Below, piece by piece: positions 8,756 to 17,286 of a stretch of 42,823 bases of DNA (position 1 is its first letter; every line of letters begins with the position of its first letter). The stretch is from contig JAIPBL010000055.1 in the NCBI GenBank assembly GCA_021739645.1, positions 1-42,823 of the forward strand, given 5' to 3'. The notes below the pieces were generated by a model, which worked only from the letters and a program-made list of their open reading frames with translations, did no database searches and was not told the DNA's origin. The translations under genes and the position numbers were made by a program. This DNA is from Saprospiraceae bacterium (GTDB lineage: Bacteria > Bacteroidota > Bacteroidia > Chitinophagales > Saprospiraceae).

Positions 8756-11656
8756 ATGAAAAAAGCACTTTACCTTCTTAGCTTTCTTTTTGGAAGCATA
8801 TCCATATTTGGACAAACTGCACCGCAAAGCTTTAAATATCAAGGCGTTGCACGCAATGGCGCAGCAGTCATCACGGGCAGTGTTGGTCTGCAGCTAACCA
8901 TTCGCCAAGGCACGGCCAGCGGCTCGGTGGCGTACCGAGAGCGCCATTTCCCAAACACCAACAGTCAAGGTGTTTTTTCGGTAAACGTTGGCCAAGGCAC
9001 GGTGACAGCCGGTAGCTTTACTGGTATCGATTGGGCAGCCGATGATTATTTCCTTCAGGTAGAACTCGACCCCAGTGGTGGCGCTACCTATACCGATTTG
9101 GGTGCTTCGCAAATACTGAGCGTACCCTACGCCATCTATGCCGAAAAGGCCGGCGCTGTGGACGGCGACAACGACGGCGACCCCAGCAACGAAATCCAGG
9201 CACTCAGCTTGAGCGGTGCCCAACTTTCCCTTTCAAATGGCGGGGGTTCTGTCTCACTTCCTACTGGCACTACCTATACCGCTGGTTCTGGCATCAGCAT
9301 CAGCGGCAATATCATCTCGAACACAGGCGATGCCGACAACTCCGTCACCAATGAAATCCAGCAGATAACACTGGCGGGCACGATGCTTTCCCTGTCGAAT
9401 GGTGGCGGCTCGGTGACATTGCCGACAGGCACCACCTACACAGCCGGTTCGGGTATCGGAATCGCTGGCAATGTCATCTCCAACACAGGCGACAACGACA
9501 ATTCGGCCACCAACGAAATTCAGCAAATGAGCGTCAGCGGAAACCAACTATCGTTGAACAATGGCGGGAATACGGTGACATTGCCGACAGGCACCACCTA
9601 CACGGCGGGGTCGGGTATTGACATCACCGGAAACAACATCAGTGCCACGGATGCTTCTACGACCAACGAAATTCAGACGTTGTCCATCTCTGGAACAGTG
9701 CTATCACTGTCCAGTGGCGGCGGCTCGGTGAACCTCCCAAGCGGCCCAGGCGGCGGCGACAACTGGGGCACGCAGACCGTGACAACGACCCCCGTATTAT
9801 CTGGCAACGGTACGGGCGCCAACCCACTATCCATCGCACAAAACGGCGCAAGCAACGGTGAAGCGTTAGTCTGGAACGGTTCTACCTGGGCGCCTGCCGC
9901 TGTTTCTGGTGGTTCGTACAGTGCTGGTGCTGGTATCAATATCAGTGGCAATACCATCAGTGCCGATGACACTTCGCCTACCAACGAAACACAACAATTG
10001 AGCGTTAGTGGCAATCAATTGACCCTGAACAATGGCGGCAATACGGTCACATTGCCGACAGGCACAACCTACACTGCCGGAACGGGCATCAGCATCAGCG
10101 GCAATACCATCTCAAATACTGGCGACAATGACAATTCGCCCACCAACGAAGTCCAGTCCCTCAGCGTGAGCGGCAATCAGTTGTCCATTTCCGGTGGCAA
10201 CACCGTGACCATGCCAACAGGCACTACCTACACAGCCGGTACTGGAATTAACATTTCGGGGAATGCCATCAATTCTACCTGGACTGCTAGCGGTTCCGAT
10301 ATTTACAACAACAATACAGGGCATGTTGCAGTAGGCACCAACTCCGCACTTGCACAGCTAGAAGTGAACAATCAGGGGACCAACGGCGAGGGTGCATACG
10401 TTGCAATTTCAAATGCTTCGAACGGCAGCCCGGCGATTGTGGGGACAACAGATGGCACCGGCGATGGCGTTATAGGCGCTGCAATTGCAGGCAACGGGGT
10501 AGTAGCCTCCAGCGTAACTGGCCGTGCAGGTAATTTCTTTAATTATGATGTAAATACCAACGACTACACCGTGCTCTTGGGTGAATTCTTAGGCGTTTCC
10601 GCTGAAGACATGATTGGTGTACGTGGATACTCCGTGCCCATGGACTTCTATGGCATAGGCGGGGATTTTGAGGGTGGGTACATTGGTTTGAGGGGTCAGA
10701 TTTTCCCAACGGGAAGCGATTTCTATACGGGCATTTATGGCAACGCAAGTGGAGGCAGTGGCACAAATCAAGGCATGAGCGGGGAAGCCTTTGGCACTGG
10801 CATCAATTACGGCGTAAGGGGCTCAGCAGGTGGCGGCACTGAAAACTATGGCGTATTTGGAACTAGCATAGATGGCAATGGCGTGTACGGGTATAGTGAC
10901 AATAACGCAGCTGTAGTCGCTGAGACCAATTCATCAGGGGACGCAGCCATGGCTGCTTTTAATCCCAATTGGGATGGAATGGTGTCTGAGTCCGCCAATT
11001 CCAGTGGTTATGCTATCTGGGGCATCAACAATACGGCGACCGGCACTGCTGGCCGGTTTAGTGGCAATGTTTCAATTCTTGGCTCACTCTCAAAGTCAAG
11101 CGGCACTTTCAAAATTGACCACCCGCTAGACCCCGCCAACAAATACCTCTACCACTCCTTCGTGGAAAGCCCGGACATGATGAACGTTTACAACGGCAAT
11201 GCAACCACCGATGCCAATGGCTTCGCTACTGTTGAATTGCCCAGCTATTTCATGGCATTGAACATGGACTACCGCTACCAACTGACCTGTATCGGCACTT
11301 TCGCTCAGGCCATCGTGGCACAGGAGGTCGCTGACAACAAGTTCGTCCTGCAAACCGACAAGCCCAACGTGAAGGTGAGCTGGCAGGTGACGGGCATTCG
11401 CCAAGACCCATTTGCAGCACAAAACAGGGTGCAGCCAGAAGTGGAAAAAGCGCCTGAAAACAAAGGCCAGTATTTGCACCCAGAAGTCTATGGGCTGCCA
11501 ATGTCCATGCAAGAGGATGCAGAACGGATGGAACGGTTAAGGCAGCAACGCGCTGCTAATGCCAACGCTAAGCAACCAACCGACCCGAAGTCAAAAGCGA
11601 AGAAAGGCTCAACTGGAAATATCAATCCAGCAACGGCGCCACAGCGCGGTAAGTGA
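8756..11656 (+). CDS. Secreted tail-fibre-like repeat protein
   Basis: A 966-residue protein with signal peptide (MKKALYLLSFLFGSISIFGQ). Residues about 22-130 form the N-terminal domain typical of Bacteroidota fibre proteins (FKYQGVARNGAA ... SVPYAIYAEKA). Residues 145-515 hold six copies of a 54-residue repeat (LSVSGNQLSLNNGG, TVTLPTGTTYTAGSGI, ISGNTISNTGDNDNSxTNEIQ) interrupted by a linker with NGEALVWNGSTWAP. The C-terminal region contains FKIDHPLDPANKYLYHSFVES, a conserved block of exported fibre proteins, then a charged helical tail. No T9SS sorting domain is visible, so its export beyond the periplasm may depend on the co-transcribed upstream protein (inference). A strong terminator follows. 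Confidence 0.7.
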   Translation: MKKALYLLSFLFGSISIFGQTAPQSFKYQGVARNGAAVITGSVGLQLTIRQGTASGSVAYRERHFPNTNSQGVFSVNVGQGTVTAGSFTGIDWAADDYFLQVELDPSGGATYTDLGASQILSVPYAIYAEKAGAVDGDNDGDPSNEIQALSLSGAQLSLSNGGGSVSLPTGTTYTAGSGISISGNIISNTGDADNSVTNEIQQITLAGTMLSLSNGGGSVTLPTGTTYTAGSGIGIAGNVISNTGDNDNSATNEIQQMSVSGNQLSLNNGGNTVTLPTGTTYTAGSGIDITGNNISATDASTTNEIQTLSISGTVLSLSSGGGSVNLPSGPGGGDNWGTQTVTTTPVLSGNGTGANPLSIAQNGASNGEALVWNGSTWAPAAVSGGSYSAGAGINISGNTISADDTSPTNETQQLSVSGNQLTLNNGGNTVTLPTGTTYTAGTGISISGNTISNTGDNDNSPTNEVQSLSVSGNQLSISGGNTVTMPTGTTYTAGTGINISGNAINSTWTASGSDIYNNNTGHVAVGTNSALAQLEVNNQGTNGEGAYVAISNASNGSPAIVGTTDGTGDGVIGAAIAGNGVVASSVTGRAGNFFNYDVNTNDYTVLLGEFLGVSAEDMIGVRGYSVPMDFYGIGGDFEGGYIGLRGQIFPTGSDFYTGIYGNASGGSGTNQGMSGEAFGTGINYGVRGSAGGGTENYGVFGTSIDGNGVYGYSDNNAAVVAETNSSGDAAMAAFNPNWDGMVSESANSSGYAIWGINNTATGTAGRFSGNVSILGSLSKSSGTFKIDHPLDPANKYLYHSFVESPDMMNVYNGNATTDANGFATVELPSYFMALNMDYRYQLTCIGTFAQAIVAQEVADNKFVLQTDKPNVKVSWQVTGIRQDPFAAQNRVQPEVEKAPENKGQYLHPEVYGLPMSMQEDAERMERLRQQRAANANAKQPTDPKSKAKKGSTGNINPATAPQRGK
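9190..10265 (+). repeat. 162-bp in-gene repeats of the fibre-like protein
   Basis: The block ACAGGCACCACCTACAC recurs near 9262 (variant), 9424 and 9586, that is every 162 bases (54 codons). Further copies lie near 10050 and 10215 after an interruption at about 9740-9960. The repeats are similar enough at DNA level for slippage or recombination. Confidence 0.75.
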
Positions 11657-11682
11657 GATGATTTTTGAATAAAATTAGAGGA

Positions 11683-11717
11683 GCATGGCTGGTCGTTATC
11701 CAGCCATGCTTTTTTTT
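11683..11717 (+). terminator. Intrinsic terminator of the 8270-11656 operon
   Basis: A perfect 10-bp stem (GCATGGCTGG 11683-11692 with CCAGCCATGC 11700-11709), a 7-base loop and eight T residues. It lies just before the convergent stop codon at 11721. Confidence 0.9.
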
Positions 11718-11720
11718 ATT

Positions 11721-12665
11721 TCATAAAACGAGGTCTCCAAAACGCTCGTTAAATCCGGCGATGCCCTGAAGCCCACCAGTATGCACCAGCACGATACTGG
11801 TACCAGCGGGAAAAAAGCCTTGCTCCGCCAATTGCACTGTAGCAAAAAAGGCCTTGCCCGTGTAGATGGGGTCGAGCGGAATGCCAGTTTTAAGCTTGAA
11901 ATCGTTGATGAACTCAATCAGTTCAGGCGTCCATTTGGCGTAGCCACCAAAATGAAAATCGTTGAGCACTTCCCAGCGGTTGCATGATTGCTCACCGCAT
12001 TTGGCCAGTAGATTTTCCACTTCATTTTGTAAAAACCCGCCTTTCAAAACCGATATGCCGAGTGCCCTGCATTTGCTATCCGCAATGCCCGTAGCGATGC
12101 CTGCCAGCGTTGCGCCAGTACCGCAGGCAGTGACGAAAAAATCAGGGGGACGGCCGAGCTGAGCCGTTGTTTCGGTTACGATTTCACGGCAGCCAGGCAG
12201 GGCAAGGCAATTTGCGCCACCTTGTGGCAAAATAAATGCACCTGTGGCATCAATTTTCAGGAGTTCGAGGAGTTCAGTTTCCGTTTTATTTCGCAGATTT
12301 GCCCTGCTCGTAAAAAGCAACTCCATTCCACACCCCTGAGCAAAGCTCAATGTTGGGTTTACCACACCGCTTTCTTCGCCACTGACAACACCAATAGTTG
12401 AATATCCGAACTCCATGCCAGCCGCCGCAGCGGCAGCAATGTGATTGCTGAATGCGCCTCCGAAAGTAATCAGCTTCGAAAAACCAAGCCGTCGAGCCGC
12501 TATCAAGTTGTGTTTGAGTTTGCGCCACTTGTTGCCGGAGACGTGCGGGTGCAGCAGGTCGTCCCGTTTTACGAAAAGCCGAAGTCCACGCTGCGAAAAG
12601 GCTTCATGTTCAACCACTTGGAGTGGGGAAGGCGGATGGTAGCGCAGGACATCTAGTTTTTTCAT
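11721..12665 (-). CDS. PLP-dependent ACC deaminase / D-cysteine desulfhydrase family enzyme
   Basis: A 314-residue cytoplasmic enzyme of the tryptophan-synthase-beta fold (type II PLP) family. Residues about 33-50 read KRDDLLHPHVSGNKWRKLK; the Lys in SGNK (Lys46) is the expected PLP Schiff-base lysine. FGGAFSNH follows as the substrate/PLP-binding turn, and a Gly-rich CGTGATLAG phosphate loop is present. Members degrade 1-aminocyclopropane-1-carboxylate or D-cysteine to ammonia and a keto acid; sequence alone does not separate the two activities. Full length for the family. The ATG at 12665 is preferred over an upstream TTG at 12674. It is monocistronic, convergent with the fibre operon and divergent from the small ORF at 12798. 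Confidence 0.85.
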   Translation of the reverse strand: MKKLDVLRYHPPSPLQVVEHEAFSQRGLRLFVKRDDLLHPHVSGNKWRKLKHNLIAARRLGFSKLITFGGAFSNHIAAAAAAGMEFGYSTIGVVSGEESGVVNPTLSFAQGCGMELLFTSRANLRNKTETELLELLKIDATGAFILPQGGANCLALPGCREIVTETTAQLGRPPDFFVTACGTGATLAGIATGIADSKCRALGISVLKGGFLQNEVENLLAKCGEQSCNRWEVLNDFHFGGYAKWTPELIEFINDFKLKTGIPLDPIYTGKAFFATVQLAEQGFFPAGTSIVLVHTGGLQGIAGFNERFGDLVL

Positions 12666-12797
12666 TTTGCACAAAAAAGCAAATTAAGCGAACATAATCA
12701 TGACTAAACCTATCAAATAGTTTATTGCATCGTATTTTGTCATTTACCTAAAAAGCCAAATTAAGTATTAGATTTTGTATAATAAACCTCCCTTTTA

Positions 12798-12914
12798 ATG
12801 AAAAACAAATCACTCAAAAAAGAACAAACGGTCGTAAAGCCAGCGACGGAAAATGTCAAAATTGAGGCAAACACGCCTAAAAACAACGATGGCGGTTATA
12901 TCTGGCTCGTCTAA
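12798..12914 (+). CDS. Small ORF of 38 codons with its own terminator
   Basis: An ATG-started frame encodes a lysine-rich peptide (MKNKSLKKEQTVVKP...) ending in the aromatic tail NNDGGYIWLV. No signal peptide and no known family. It lies alone between a divergent promoter region and a clean intrinsic terminator about 75 bases downstream, so a short transcript with just this ORF is plausible. Codons are ordinary for the region. It could be a regulatory or modified peptide, or a chance ORF inside a small RNA; no modification enzyme is encoded nearby. Confidence 0.35.
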   Translation: MKNKSLKKEQTVVKPATENVKIEANTPKNNDGGYIWLV

Positions 12915-12988
12915 CTGAACTCGGAGTAATAGCAAGCAGTTAGTTTTCTATAAAAACACTAGACCAAACACCACCCGTTAATTTGGTC

Positions 12989-13028
12989 AAAATCAGGGCG
13001 TGGCTTCGGCCATTGTCCTGATTTTTTT
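12989..13028 (+). terminator. Intrinsic terminator after the small ORF
   Basis: AAAATCAGG at 12989-12997 pairs with CCTGATTTT at 13017-13025. An inner GGC-TTCG-GCC tetraloop hairpin at 13002-13011 stabilises it, and the T-run continues to 13028. It implies a transcript starting upstream of 12798, and shows that the next gene begins after this point. Confidence 0.85.
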
Positions 13029-13101
13029 TGTACATTTTTATCAAAAACTCTGTGGGGTTGCCTACCTTTCCCGTCTTTCTCATCACAAAATATTCTGCAA
13101 G

Positions 13102-14064
13102 ATGGCAATGCTCGAAGTAATCGTCGGAATGATTTTCACCTTCATGCTACTGAGCCTGCTGGGCACCACTTTCAACGAGTTGGTGTCGTCATGGCGTGGC
13201 TGGCGTGGCTTCTACCTGGAAGAAGCCCTCAAGCGGCTGCTGGAGTACAAGGACAACCCGGAAGTGTTCAACAAATTCATGGGCAACCCGATGTTCAAGC
13301 AGTTGATGCAGCACAGAGCACCGCTTAGGGTATCGCAGGCACCAGCCTTTCTGAGTTCCTCGAATTTTGCCTCCATCCTCTCCAATGTTCTGAAAAAAAA
13401 GAACGAAGCCTTAGAGTCGGTGGATGATTACCTGGGCGGGCTGCCCGAGGACAGCCAACTCAGGGCCGTGCTGGAGCAATTCAAGGAGGAGGGGCACACT
13501 TCCGTGGACGCCTACAAAGCGAGGATGCAGTCGTGGTTTGATGATGTGATGTGGCAATCGAGCGGCTGGTACAAGCGGCATTTGCAGTTCGTCACTTTTT
13601 TCGTGGGCCTTGGCATCGCCATTGTGCTAAATGCTAACAGTTTCCAAATTTACTCGCACCTGTCCACCAACGCCGAAAGCCGACAGGAAATGGCGGCTTT
13701 GGCCAAAACCTTTGTCAACGAAAATGAGACATTGCCCACTTTCGTGGCACCGCATGATTCGTTGAGCGTCGGCGAGATTAAAGAAGAAATGAAAAAAGCC
13801 GTAAATGCCCCAGAGATTCGAACAGTCTCCAATATTCTTGGCCTTGGCTGGGAACGCAGCGATATCATGGTCGGCATAAAACCTTGGGTTACTCGAATTC
13901 TAGGTTGGTTCATCACCGCCTTGGCCATCTCGCTTGGAGCACCATTTTGGTTTGATATTTTGAAAAAAATCGTCACTATCCAGAGCACTGGTTCCGCACC
14001 GAGCGGCGGGACTGGTTCTGCTCAGGTGGTAATCAATACGGGGAGTGGAGAGGTGAAGAAGTAA
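13102..14064 (+). CDS. Membrane protein of unknown function
   Basis: A 320-residue protein. The frame is open upstream, but the ATG at 13102 (MAMLEVIVGMIF) lies beyond the terminator at 12989-13028 and starts directly with a hydrophobic segment, so it is the best start. Membrane segments: residues about 4-22, about 158-180 (FVTFFVGLGIAIVLNA) and about 262-285 (ILGWFITALAISLGAPFWFDIL). The loop between the first two is soluble and charged; the Gly/Ser-rich C-terminus is probably cytoplasmic. The GAPFWFDIL motif at the last helix is shared by a group of uncharacterised bacterial proteins known to me only as hypothetical. It appears monocistronic. Confidence 0.7.
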   Translation: MAMLEVIVGMIFTFMLLSLLGTTFNELVSSWRGWRGFYLEEALKRLLEYKDNPEVFNKFMGNPMFKQLMQHRAPLRVSQAPAFLSSSNFASILSNVLKKKNEALESVDDYLGGLPEDSQLRAVLEQFKEEGHTSVDAYKARMQSWFDDVMWQSSGWYKRHLQFVTFFVGLGIAIVLNANSFQIYSHLSTNAESRQEMAALAKTFVNENETLPTFVAPHDSLSVGEIKEEMKKAVNAPEIRTVSNILGLGWERSDIMVGIKPWVTRILGWFITALAISLGAPFWFDILKKIVTIQSTGSAPSGGTGSAQVVINTGSGEVKK

Positions 14065-14109
14065 TTGGGAATTGGGAATTTCATTTTTTATTCCCAATCC
14101 CCAATTCCC

Positions 14110-14210
14110 GGTCGTCACCCGCTAAAGAGTTGGTCTCATCTAACATCCCCGATTTCTCGGGGATGATAGATGCTGTTACAGATTCTACAAATCTTTAGCG
14201 GGTGACGACC
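14110..14210. mobile_element. MITE-like palindromic element with 8-bp target duplication
   Basis: A 101-bp element with perfect 19-bp terminal inverted repeats (GGTCGTCACCCGCTAAAGA at 14110-14128; complement at 14192-14210). Inside is a second hairpin, 14137-14172 (CATCTA..ATCCCCGA / TCGGGGAT..TAGATG). The 8 bases before (CAATTCCC, 14102-14109) and after (CAATTCCC, 14211-14218) are identical, as expected for a target-site duplication. The site lies in GGGAATT/AATTCCC repeats that probably served as the terminator of the upstream gene; that low complexity makes the duplication less certain. Ends starting with GG plus an 8-bp duplication fit ISL3-family transposition (inference). Confidence 0.6.
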
Positions 14211-14241
14211 CAATTCCCAATTCCTAATTCCCTTGGCACAA

Positions 14242-14952
14242 TCACCTGTCAATCGAATCTAGCCGGTACCCCTCAATCAACCCAATAATTTCCTTCGCAA
14301 AATCATCTGTTTCAGCGAAGCCATCGGCTTCGAGGGCCAGCGCCCACGCCGTGTAATCTGCCCCTTTCAGGCGGGCGAAATTCGCTTTTGCATACAAACT
14401 GAAGTCCCGGAAACTTGCCCAAGCAGAGCTGTACTTGCGGTAGGTATGGCCTTGGAATTCCCGGCAAGCACCGTTCCAGTCGGCATTGCAAGGCAAGGCG
14501 AAATGGTTGTTGATATCGAGGGCAATGTCACGCTGACCAGCAGCGCTTTGGTAAAGTGATACGGCCAAAATGATACTGGCAGGAATGCCGTAGTGCTTCT
14601 GTTCCTCCTTCGCCACCTTGGCAAAACGTGTCAGGTAGGCGTGCTGTTTTGCCTCGTCAATGCTCGACAGCTCTGTGGGTTTGGCATTTGAAAACCCCGG
14701 AATATTGATGGAAGGTGCTTCCATGCGGCCCGTTTTGGGCGGCAGGCCAGCAGCAAGCGAGTTGGCTTCGGTGATTTTAAGTTTGGGTTTATCAGCCGAC
14801 TTCTCTAATCGGTAAGGCGCTTCATCCATTCGCACCTGAAAGCTGAGGTCCTTGCGGAACCAAGCAAACAGCATCAACGCTGTGAGGGAAAGCTTGAACC
14901 AGTTTTTTTTGAAAAAACCGATTATCGGAAGAAGGGTGGTTGCATTTTTCAT
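14242..14952 (-). CDS. Membrane-anchored glucosaminidase-family protein
   Basis: A 236-residue protein. The ATG at 14952 (MKNATTLLPIIG) is chosen because the longer frame would run through a 15-bp-arm palindrome. An N-terminal membrane anchor (about residues 14-33, WFKLSLTALMLFAW) is followed by a linker, then a domain (about residues 110-236) of the endo-beta-N-acetylglucosaminidase type (PF01832): YGIPASIILAVSLYQSAAGQ, NNHFALPC, YRKYSSAWASFRDFS. The usual catalytic Glu in the IPAS.xLAQ.ALES motif aligns with Gln/Ser-rich LYQSAAG, so activity is uncertain. It would act on peptidoglycan in the periplasm. Divergent from the toxin-antitoxin operon. Confidence 0.7.
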   Translation of the reverse strand: MKNATTLLPIIGFFKKNWFKLSLTALMLFAWFRKDLSFQVRMDEAPYRLEKSADKPKLKITEANSLAAGLPPKTGRMEAPSINIPGFSNAKPTELSSIDEAKQHAYLTRFAKVAKEEQKHYGIPASIILAVSLYQSAAGQRDIALDINNHFALPCNADWNGACREFQGHTYRKYSSAWASFRDFSLYAKANFARLKGADYTAWALALEADGFAETDDFAKEIIGLIEGYRLDSIDR

Positions 14953-14989
14953 GGCTGCATTGCTTTGTGAATCAATGAGCCACAAATTT

Positions 14990-15021
14990 AAACAATTTGT
15001 TTTTAAAAAAACAAATTGTTT
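14990..15021. promoter_or_regulatory. 15-bp-arm palindrome between divergent genes, possible operator
   Basis: AAACAATTTGTTTTT (14990-15004) and AAAAACAAATTGTTT (15007-15021) are exact reverse complements separated by 2 bases. It lies 58 bases before the antitoxin start and 38 bases before the glucosaminidase start. Antitoxins of RelE/ParE systems commonly autoregulate by binding such palindromes; binding here is inference. It could also act as a terminator-like hairpin. Confidence 0.5.
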
Positions 15022-15078
15022 TTTAATCATCTTTTATCATTCAAGAAAAACCTTTAACTTCGCTACAAATTTTTAGAG

Positions 15079-15339
15079 ATGAATTCACAAAGTATCAAGC
15101 TGGAATTAATCAAACTACTGCTGGAAACAGATGAGCCTTCCTTGCTGGAAAAGGTGAGGAAGATTTTGGCACCAAATGTTGATAAAAGTCGCCCTAAAAA
15201 TATTGTGGGCTATAAGCCAAATGGCGACCCAGTATCTCAAAAGGAATTTGAAGAAGAAATGAGGATTTCCATCGGACAAATTGCCAAAGGAGAAGTCATG
15301 TCTCAAGAAGATTTAATAAAAGAGGCTGAAAACTGGTGA
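15079..15339 (+). CDS. Antitoxin of a RelE/ParE-type toxin-antitoxin pair
   Basis: An 86-residue acidic protein encoded one base before the toxin gene. The N-terminal half (LKLIKLLLETDEPSLLEKVRKI-type helices, residues 6-28) looks like a short dimerisation segment found in Bacteroidota addiction modules. The C-terminal half is acidic and helical (SQKEFEEEMRISIGQIAKGE ... EDLIKEAENW), suited to wrap around the toxin. No classic ribbon-helix-helix pattern is seen clearly. The antitoxin role rests on size, charge, order and the toxin's identity. Confidence 0.75.
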   Translation: MNSQSIKLELIKLLLETDEPSLLEKVRKILAPNVDKSRPKNIVGYKPNGDPVSQKEFEEEMRISIGQIAKGEVMSQEDLIKEAENW

Positions 15340-15340
15340 A

Positions 15341-15640
15341 ATGAAAACTACATGGACCAACTATGCAATTTTCACTTTGAAAGGCCACTATGAATACATC
15401 AAGAAGGCCAAGGGAGTTAAATTTGCCAGAAGCTGGCGAAAGAAGATTTTTGATAGAACTGAATACCTAAAAGCCTTTCCAAGGCACGGGAGGCAAGAGT
15501 CAAGTATCTTGCACCCAACCCAAGAACATCGCTCTCTCCTTGAAGGAAACTATCGTATAGTTTATAGAATTGAAGACCAAGAGGTGTATATCATCCACGT
15601 TTTTGATACACGTCAAAGTCCTGACAAACTCGTTTTCTAA
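15341..15640 (+). CDS. RelE/ParE-family toxin
   Basis: A 99-residue basic protein of the ParE/RelE fold (PF05016). Diagnostic features: RKKIFDRTEYLKAFPRHGRQ in the helical part and the C-terminal strands EGNYRIVYRIEDQEVYIIHV followed by FDTRQSP. Family members either cleave mRNA at the ribosome (RelE) or poison gyrase (ParE); which applies is not clear. The start lies 1 base after the antitoxin stop, so translation is coupled. The last 4 bases overlap the convergent M28 peptidase stop region. Confidence 0.85.
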   Translation: MKTTWTNYAIFTLKGHYEYIKKAKGVKFARSWRKKIFDRTEYLKAFPRHGRQESSILHPTQEHRSLLEGNYRIVYRIEDQEVYIIHVFDTRQSPDKLVF

Positions 15641-17271
15641 TCCTCTTTCACATTCACCCGAATCCGCTCCTCCCGATTCGCCAGTTCCCAAGTCGTGTAA
15701 AAAATCAGCCTACCGATTTTCTCCATTTTCTCAAACATAATTTTGTCCACCGTGTCGCTCGGCTGGTGGTAGTCCTTGTGTACCCCAGAGAAGTAGAAAA
15801 TGGACGGGATGCCCTTCTTCGCAAAATTGTAGTGGTCGCTGCGGTAGTAGAAGCGGTTCGGGTCGTTCTTGGCGTTGAAGGTGTAGTCGAGGTCGAGGTG
15901 GGCGTACTCGGCGTTAGCGGCCTCGTTGATGTCGTGCAGCTCGGTGCTGAGGCGGTTTGAGCCGATGACGTAGATGTAGTTGGGCTTACCCTCGTGCTTC
16001 TGGTCGGTGCGGCCAATCATGTCCACGTTCACGTCGGCCACGGTGTTTTCCAGTGGGAAAATTGGATGCTCTGCGTAATATTCCGAGCCGAGCAAACCCT
16101 TTTCCTCGCCGCTCACCAGCAGGCAGAGCACGCTGCGGCGTGGCCCTTGGCCGTCTTTTTTCGCTTGCGCAAATGCCTGTGCGATGTCCATGACCGTACT
16201 GCTGCCCGTGCCGTTGTCGTCAGCACCGTGGTAGATGGCGGGGCCTTTTTTACCCAAATGGTCGTAGTGGGCCGAAACGACCACAACCTCTTTTTTCAGC
16301 CGTGGGTCGCTGCCTTCGATGAAGCCGAGGACGTTGGAACCGAGCAATTGGCGCTTGTTTTTCTTCTGTACCATGCTCAGGCGGCAGGGCAAATCTATGT
16401 GGGCATGCTTGCCGGACTTCTTGATGCCGTCCCGCAGCTTGACGAATTTTTTGAATTTTTTGCCCACGATTTCTTTCGCCAAAGTGCTGGAAATGAACAT
16501 GTTGTTGGCCAAATGACCCTCTGGATTTCCGCCTTCGCCCATGCGCATCTCGCTGCTGAGGAGCGTCTTGCGAGCCTCGCCTACCGTCGTTTTGATGTCC
16601 CCATCAATGAGCAGCACCGTGGCCACACCATGCTGGAAGGCCACTTCCATTTTCTTGCGCCAGTCTGTTGACCACGGCGAAAGTTCGGGCGTACCCGTCA
16701 GCCAGGAGTTGCCGTCGTTGTCCACGGGTTCGTCCCGGTAGATGAGGATGGTCTTGCCCTCCACGTTTATGCCTTCGTAATCGCTGTAATTTGGGTCGTC
16801 AATGCCATAGCCAAGAAAGGTAACCTCAGTTGTTGCGAAGCGCTCCCGGTTGGAGTTGGCGCTGGGGAACGAGACGAAATCGCTCAGGTGGCGGTGGCTC
16901 TCTCCGTTGATGGTCAACTCGATTTGGCCGTTGTCCCAGCTCTCGGCGGTGAAGGCGATGTTTTGAAAATAAGTGCTGGAGTCGCCGATGGTCGGCAAGC
17001 CCAGCTTCTCGAAATGCGCTGCGATGAAATCGGCGGCTTTGCGCTGGCCCTCCTGCCCGGTTTCCCGACCTTCAAATTCGTCGGAAGCCAGCACGGTGAG
17101 GTAGCTGCGCATATCCTCGGCGGTAATCATGGCGGCGTAGGGGGCAGCATTGGCTATGGCCGTAAGCTGTGGGTGGTCGGGTGGCGTCGTTGAAAGTTCG
17201 GGCGCCATTTGCGCAAGCAAAACGAAACTGGAAGTGAGAGACAGAATCGAAGTGAACAGGAATTTTTTCAT
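15637..17271 (-). CDS. Secreted M28 family zinc aminopeptidase
   Basis: A 544-residue peptidase with signal peptide (MKKFLFTSILSLTSSFVLLAQ). All M28 metal ligands are visible: His335 (SAHYDHLG), Asp351 (GADDNGTG), catalytic Glu389 and ligand Glu390 (SGEEKGLLGSEYY), Asp417 (NVDMIGR) and His502 (HKDYHQPSDT). Residues about 130-300 hold a PA-type inserted domain (VTFLGYGIDD, GKTILIYRDEP). Such enzymes remove N-terminal residues from peptides in the periplasm or outside the cell. No T9SS sorting domain is visible, so a periplasmic location is likely. It is monocistronic, and its stop overlaps the toxin gene end by 4 bases. Confidence 0.9.
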   Translation of the reverse strand: MKKFLFTSILSLTSSFVLLAQMAPELSTTPPDHPQLTAIANAAPYAAMITAEDMRSYLTVLASDEFEGRETGQEGQRKAADFIAAHFEKLGLPTIGDSSTYFQNIAFTAESWDNGQIELTINGESHRHLSDFVSFPSANSNRERFATTEVTFLGYGIDDPNYSDYEGINVEGKTILIYRDEPVDNDGNSWLTGTPELSPWSTDWRKKMEVAFQHGVATVLLIDGDIKTTVGEARKTLLSSEMRMGEGGNPEGHLANNMFISSTLAKEIVGKKFKKFVKLRDGIKKSGKHAHIDLPCRLSMVQKKNKRQLLGSNVLGFIEGSDPRLKKEVVVVSAHYDHLGKKGPAIYHGADDNGTGSSTVMDIAQAFAQAKKDGQGPRRSVLCLLVSGEEKGLLGSEYYAEHPIFPLENTVADVNVDMIGRTDQKHEGKPNYIYVIGSNRLSTELHDINEAANAEYAHLDLDYTFNAKNDPNRFYYRSDHYNFAKKGIPSIFYFSGVHKDYHQPSDTVDKIMFEKMEKIGRLIFYTTWELANREERIRVNVKED

Positions 17272-17286
17272 TGAAAAAGGTTTAGT

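Noticed and set aside
13000..13101. Longer N-terminus for the membrane protein
   Set aside because: It would overlap the intrinsic terminator at 12989-13028 and use an atypical N-terminal sequence; ATG at 13102 is better.
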